The notes below the pieces were generated by a model. The model had not been told where the DNA came from. It ran no database searches and saw only the letters and a list, made by a program, of their open reading frames with translations. Both the position numbers and the translations under genes were made by a program. From Viola odorata (Eukaryota; Streptophyta; Magnoliopsida; Malpighiales; Violaceae), in assembly GCA_963691705.1 (NCBI GenBank), contig OY829545.1, forward strand, positions 11,981,893 through 12,045,892: a DNA stretch of 64,000 nt. Direction: 5' to 3'. Below, piece after piece: positions 58,957-64,000 of this stretch; within the stretch, counting starts at the first letter, position 1; each line of letters opens with the position of its first letter.

Positions 58957-60611
58957 TAAAGTCACATTGGAAGATATAGAGACACAACCAAAGTTAAATC
59001 CAGAACAAGAAGAGGCTTTTAAGTCAATTATAGAAAAAAGTTTATTCAAATTCCAGTGGGGTATTTTTTGTCGATGGACCAGGAGGAAGAGGAAAAATAT
59101 ATTTATACAAAGCATTGCTTGCTAATGTTCGATCACGTGGGATAATTGGACTTGCAACTGCGACATGTGGGGTTGCTGCTGCAATCATGTCAGGAGGTTG
59201 TACTGCTCATTCACGATTTGGTATCCCTATAGATGTTCATGAATCAAGTGAAAACAACTATTCAAAACAAGAACTCAATGCTCAATTAATAAAAAGGGCA
59301 AGACTTATTCTGTGGGATGAAGCTCCAATGGCAAAACGATGTGCAATAGAGATGGTTGATCGATTCTTAAGGGATATAATGAACAACAATGAACTATTTG
59401 GTGGTAAAGTTGTAATTTTTGGAGGTGATTTCAGGCAAGTACTACCTGTAGTACCACGAGGGACAAGATCAGAAACTGTGGGAGCAAGTTTGGTAAGGTC
59501 ATACTTATGGCACCATATGAGAAGACTGAAATTATCTAGAAATATGGAGGTTAGCTCAGATTTAGAATTCAGCAAACTTTTACTCAGAATAGGAAATGGA
59601 GAAGAGCCAACAATAGATGATGACATGATATCTTTACCAGAAGAGATGATAATTAAGTATGACAACTATGAATCTTCCATTAACCGTTTGATTGACAGTG
59701 TCTACCCCTCACTAAATGCAACATTACCTGAGTACATAACAAATCGTGCTATACTGGCTACCAAATGAATATGTTGATGAGTTGAATAATAGAATGATAT
59801 CATTGTTCCCCGGAAATGACACAATATTTAAGAGCTTTGATATCGCATCTGATGATGAAAACAATTGTTACCAAGAAGAATTCCTAAATACATTGATGCC
59901 AAATGGATTGCCGCCACATATACTAGAACTCAAGAAGAATTGCCCTATAATGTTGTTGTGGAATCTAGATCCACCAAATGGATTATGCAATGGGACTAGA
60001 ATGGTTTGTCGAGGATTTGAACGCAATGTCAGACATGCAGAAATAACAGTTGGCCAACATGCAGGTAAACGTATTTTTTTGCCATGAAATAAAAGAAGAA
60101 AAGCCTATCATTGCTTTATCAAACGGAATGACATCAAAATATAAAGGTAAGTCTATAAAATATAAATTCGAGTCAATTGTTATCTAATAATAATAAAAAT
60201 GCAATTGCTCAAATTAGGAATTTTACAAGTATCAACTATAAGAACGACAATAGTGATGATCAATCCCATAACATATGAAGCAGATGAAATCCGACAATGG
60301 TAAGAATATATGTATATATATTAAATATAATATAAGATTATTTTACCATTATTCATTGTTTAAGTTAATATTTTTTTCATTTAACTTTACAAATATTTAT
60401 AAACCACAACTTGACCTATACTCAACAAGAAGATACCCAGAAGATAATCAGATCATCTTCAAAGAGAATGGACAATGCGAGCAAAGCAATTGTAGAACAA
60501 ATTGCTAACAAAATTGCATCATCAAAACAATAGGTAGCAACCATAAAGCAAATTAATTAGTTATGAGCATAACTGAAAAAACTAACATTAACTCTTATTA
60601 TTACTTTGCAG

Positions 60612-61590
60612 TCTTTCTACGTCCTAACAACAACTATTACCGAAGTCATCAATAAAAGACAAACTTGATATGAATCATGTAAAAAGTGCTGGAAAAAAGT
60701 ATTTGACATGGGTGAGGGTCAACCAACAAGCGACAAGTGTAACAATTGCGTTGAGACGATTACAAGGTAATTCCAAACAAATTAAAATCTTAATTATTTT
60801 AAACATAAAATAAGATGACTAAAACTCAACTTACAATTTCAGGTACATGTTGAGGTTACAAGTTAATAATGGTGAGAATGAAGCAACGATTGTTCTTTTT
60901 GACGAGACAAAAATACTAATTGGTTGTGACATCAAGAAATACAAAGAATCAGTTGACGACATGGTAATTCTTTTGGAATAGTGATACTAAAGTTATTTTA
61001 TTGCAGAAAAAAATACTAATATTATTCTCAATGTAATAGGAAAAAGAGAAGTCGTCACACTATAGAAAAATGATATCTTGCAAGGACAAGAAATTTGATT
61101 TCTTATCAAGGTCAGCGAAAAAAATGAGAGCGAACGACAGAGGAATATATTTATCGTTGAAGAGATTCGTGCAACTAAAAAGAGGACACCAACTGAAGAA
61201 GAAACTGATGAAGACGAGGAGTCATTAGCGGTAGTTTGGAAAAGGAGCCAGCAAAATAAAGTTCAAATGAATAATGCAACTGGAAAAAAAATGTGAACAA
61301 TACGACAAGGATGAAAGCAAGAATAATAAGATGATAAAAAAAGGAAGGCGAATCAAGAAAATCAAGGAAGAAGATGATCAACATCAAGCTAAAAAATTAG
61401 CCAAGCCGAAAAAGAAAAGAGACAAAAAACAAGATGAAGAAGTAATTATTTTGCCCACACCGATACTCATTGACGAAGAAGCTGAAGGTAAAAAAGAGAC
61501 AAGGAAGGGAACAAGACTTAAGAACAAGAAATTTGATGAATTATATGAGTATGAGCCCATAATCAAAAAGATAAAGCAAGAAAAATTATA
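60612..61590 (+). pseudogene. RPA70-like gene of the Helitron, decayed
   Basis: Exon 60612-60767 carries the C-terminal zinc motif of RPA1-like proteins (SCKKCWKK followed by KCNNC), with an in-frame TGA at about 60669 where a Trp is usual. Exon 60843-60963 continues with an OB-fold strand pattern (RLQVNNGENEATIVLFDE). The following 60 bp show further fragments, and 61274-61590 encodes a Lys/Glu-rich tail. Plant Helitrons often carry an RPA-like single-strand binding protein, thought to assist rolling-circle replication. This copy is broken, and its N-terminal exons are not identified. Confidence 0.75.
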
Positions 61591-61872
61591 AAAACGCTTT
61601 ATAATTAATAATTATTATTAGTATGCTTAATAATTTATATGGTTGGTTGTAATACTTTAGAACAATATTTAAATACTATTAAGCTATATTATCTATTAAT
61701 AATTATTATTAGTATGCTTAATGATTTATATGTTCGGTTATATTATTTTAGAACAATATTTAAATAGTGACATTATCTATTTCAAATGACCCAAAATTAA
61801 TTTATAAATAATATCTAAATTAAATAGTTTAATTTTATATAAAAAATTACCGCACGCGCCCAAACTACCTAG

Positions 61873-63414
61873 TTATAATAAATATACTTAAAGCTTTATT
61901 CCATGGAGCACCTACTATACGAATATTGCCTGATAATTATATAATTTCCCACCTTCTTTGATCAGATCGCCATGATCTTCTATTTTCTTCTTCCGTCTGC
62001 CCTTTAATTTATCTATCCATATATCCTCATTAATTGTTTCTTTAATCCCCCAAGTCTTACATTACATATTACTTTTTTACTACCAATCATGGTTTAATTA
62101 ATTTAAATATATATATATATATAATATTTATATATTATTAATTAGATTGAATTCTAATTACCATTGTTTTTTATTTTATAAGCACTTGAAAAATTAAAAT
62201 TATTACTTTAAAGAAATTATAGGTTCCACATTACAAATTTTACAAGTGAGGAACTGAAATGGAAGATTTTAAAAAACATAGATTTTTAAGTACACCTTAA
62301 CCTAAATTTATGTATATATACCATTGAAAAACTTAATAAACTTAACCAGCCCAACAATTTTTGTGTGAAGTACGTGACACGGATACCGGATACGATATAA
62401 ATACCTACACTGCAATATGAAAAAATAAAAAATCACAAGATTCCAACACGATATATATGTATATATTATATAAACATGCTATTGGCAACAATAAAAATAT
62501 TTTTTTCCATTTTTTAAAATTGTATTCATTAAAAAGGTTTAAATCGTAACTTTTAGAAAATTATAAAATTTATACTTTATATTGCAAATTTAAAACCACC
62601 ATGACTGAAATAAAAGATTTTGACAAATTTAGGGTGTTTTATAGTTCCTTAGTATTATAAATATATACATATCAAAAAGATATGTGATGAAGAGATTGAT
62701 GGTTGAGGAAACTATTTATTATATATAAAAACTTTTTCAATAAAATTTGAATGGAATTCTCTAAAAATCGTGCTAGATGTAAATTTGAGACTACTTTTCA
62801 TTAAATTTTGTTATTTTTTATATGCACATAAAAATAAGATGAGATGATCTAAAAATTATTTCATTTATAAAGCAATTATAAATTGACAATTCTCGAGACT
62901 TATATTTTTCATTATGATTAAATTCCATCCCTCTCCTATGTTTAAATAAATTCCATTCTCAAAATTTCTGAAAGTGCTAATAATTATTTAGTCCATAACA
63001 ACAATAAATTTATGCCAAAGAGTATATAGTTCATTAGTTGTTTTGTTAATGACAAAGATACAAGTAGGAACTTAAATTCAGGTTCGAATTTCAATTCCAC
63101 CTAAAAAAACTAGTAAAATTTACATGTACAATGAAGAATAATGCTATATTCGCACGGAATTTTCACACTAGTTTATGTGACAAAATTGGTCGCTGAGCAA
63201 CAAGTCATTTGCACTTTGTCCACTAATTAAGTGGAGGCAAAACAAAGTCATCATTTGCACTTTGCACTTTGCACTTTGCACTTTGCACTTTGATCGTTTT
63301 CCATTGGGTGCCAGCCAGACTACGGTTCCCAAAATCTGTCACCAACTCTATATATCTTACACTTAGCTAAATATTTATCCACAACCCACAAAACCAATCA
63401 TCTTACTTCCATCA
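61873..63414. other. AT-rich intergenic region
   Basis: No gene is recognised and no metacaspase exon is visible. It includes the promoter and leader of the receptor-kinase relic and a 7-bp repeat at 63254-63292. Confidence 0.45.
63254..63292. repeat. 7-bp tandem repeat
   Basis: Five to six copies of ttgcact lie about 120 bp upstream of the second receptor-kinase relic. A single related unit sits at about 63207. Confidence 0.93.
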
Positions 63415-64000
63415 ATGGCCCTTTCTGGTGTGAATTTTGTAGTCCTTCCGTTCTCTGTTTTCATTTTTACCCTCTTGGTCCTCTTTTCATACTCTTTCTT
63501 AAGTGCCCTTGTCTTTAAAGGAAATGAGACAGATAGCCTACCCTTGCTTGACTTCAAGATCAAAGTGACAGACGATCCTCTAGGAATAATGTAGTTGTGG
63601 AATGGAACCATCCACTTCTGCAAATGGTATGGAGTTACTTGCGGTCGTCGCCATCGGAGGGTCACCATTCTCAATCTGAGATCCTGCCAACTTTCAGGAC
63701 ACATATCACCTCACGAAGGAAACCTGAGCTTCCTTAGAATTCTTGTTCTGCAGAACAATAGTTTCAGCCATCAAATCCCTCGAGAAATCAGCCGGCTACG
63801 CAGATTGCGACCCCTGAGCCTGTCAAATAATTCTTTGACAGGTGAAATTCCTCCCAGTATATCATCTTGCTCCAAGATTTCTCGTCAACTTAGCATTCAA
63901 CAACCTGGTTGAAGAAATTCGGTTCGCTGTCAATTCGGTTCGCTTGCAACGAAACCATCTGTCAGGAATCATTCCTTCTTCTCTTGGGAATCTGAGCTTC
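63415..64000 (+). pseudogene. Second LRR receptor-like kinase relic, cut by the window end
   Basis: The ATG at 63415 opens a signal-peptide-like hydrophobic stretch (residues about 8-35), then an LRRNT segment (TDSLPLLDFKIKVTDDPLGIM). A TAG at 63592-63594 follows, and the same frame continues with FCKWYGVTC and four LRRs up to about 63880, where the frame is lost again. It parallels the relic at 45320 closely enough to be a tandem or segmental paralogue. The kinase part would be beyond 64000. Confidence 0.88.

Larger units (their letters stand above)
54412..60110 (+). pseudogene. Helitron Rep/helicase gene, decayed
   Basis: The first exon starts at ATG 54410-54412 and ends at a GT near 54516. 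The second (from about 54733) has a Cys-rich zinc-finger-like start (CNYCGAKRF...FCCQNG) and stays open to 55524. The Rep region (55915-56930) holds the TMTCNPDWKEI segment, the HUH motif in GMPHVHML, and a YLYKYVYKG motif with the candidate catalytic tyrosines. Sequence normally found between the first two is missing (deletion plus frameshift near 56120), and a TGA lies at 56427-56429. The helicase part (from about 57260) is split by a MITE at 57891-58956, then resumes with a Walker A-like GPGGRGK, a Walker B LILWDEAP and a GGDFRQVLPVV motif. Several frameshifts follow. The intact protein would nick and unwind DNA for rolling-circle transposition. Confidence 0.87.
53147..61872 (+). mobile_element. 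Helitron (rolling-circle transposon) with Rep/helicase and RPA genes
   Basis: The 5' end is TCTATATACTATATAAAAAG, preceded by A; the 3' end is CTAG followed by T, after a short GC-rich cgcacgcgcc segment. Helitrons insert between A and T, begin TC and end CTRR. Inside, in order: a Helitron-type N-terminal domain, HUH Rep motifs, a PIF1-like helicase and an RPA-like OB-fold gene. All are plus strand, which is the standard layout of plant autonomous Helitrons. The 8,726-bp length includes a 1,066-bp MITE insertion. Genes are decayed by frameshifts, stops and a deletion, so the copy is immobile by itself. The 3' hairpin is weak. Confidence 0.85.

Noticed and set aside
1..64000. tRNA, rRNA or other structured RNA genes
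   Set aside because: No stretch showed the paired-arm layout with A/B box consensus on reading by eye. A covariance-model scan would be needed to exclude them fully.

Overview
This is a eukaryotic, dicot plant nuclear window. It is AT-rich, has GT-AG introns and plant-specific families (RETICULATA-related, VRN1-like B3, plastid rhomboid, LRR receptor kinase), and is packed with plant transposons. The best clue to lineage is a broken cyclotide precursor at about 1.74-2.75 kb. Its six-cysteine bracelet-type domain is of a kind best known from violets, so Violaceae is the leading guess; cyclotides also occur in a few other plant families, so this is inference.

Layout. (1) 1-4.1 kb: AT-rich repeats, a Stowaway-like MITE, and the cyclotide pseudogene split by a 786-bp solo LTR with a perfect 5-bp target duplication. 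(2) 4.1-10 kb: a 5'-truncated LINE, itself split by a young 4,150-bp gag-only LTR element (TR-GAG type) with 877-bp LTRs and a 5-bp duplication. (3) 12-31 kb: the gene-rich core, with an ELO-like fatty-acid elongase (-), an eight-exon RETICULATA-RELATED gene (-), a single-exon RING-H2 gene (+), a broken coiled-coil gene fragment (+), a nine-exon plastid rhomboid (+) and a four-exon VRN1-like B3 factor (+). (4) 32-35.7 kb: a proline-rich single-pass membrane protein gene of the DUF7036 type (-). (5) 36-40.1 kb: a nearly full LINE ORF2 with a 14-bp target duplication. (6) 41-45 kb: a non-autonomous CACTA element and two small MITEs. (7) 45.3-51.9 kb: a non-RD LRR receptor kinase gene destroyed by a 3,245-bp solo LTR of Ogre/Tat character and by a frameshift. 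(8) 52.6-53 kb: the last two exons of a type I metacaspase, cut off 160 bp before the start of a Helitron. (9) 53.1-61.9 kb: that 8.7-kb Helitron, with decayed Rep/PIF1 helicase and RPA-like genes, itself invaded by a 1.07-kb PIF/Harbinger-like MITE. (10) 63.4-64 kb: the start of a second LRR receptor kinase relic, running off the window.

Six loci look intact: ELO, RETICULATA-RELATED, RING-H2, rhomboid, VRN1-like and the DUF7036-type gene. The defence-type loci (cyclotide, both LRR kinases, metacaspase) are all broken, mostly by nested transposons whose ends and target duplications can be read directly. Exon borders were set by eye from splice dinucleotides, reading phase and family similarity; no alignment or expression data were available.
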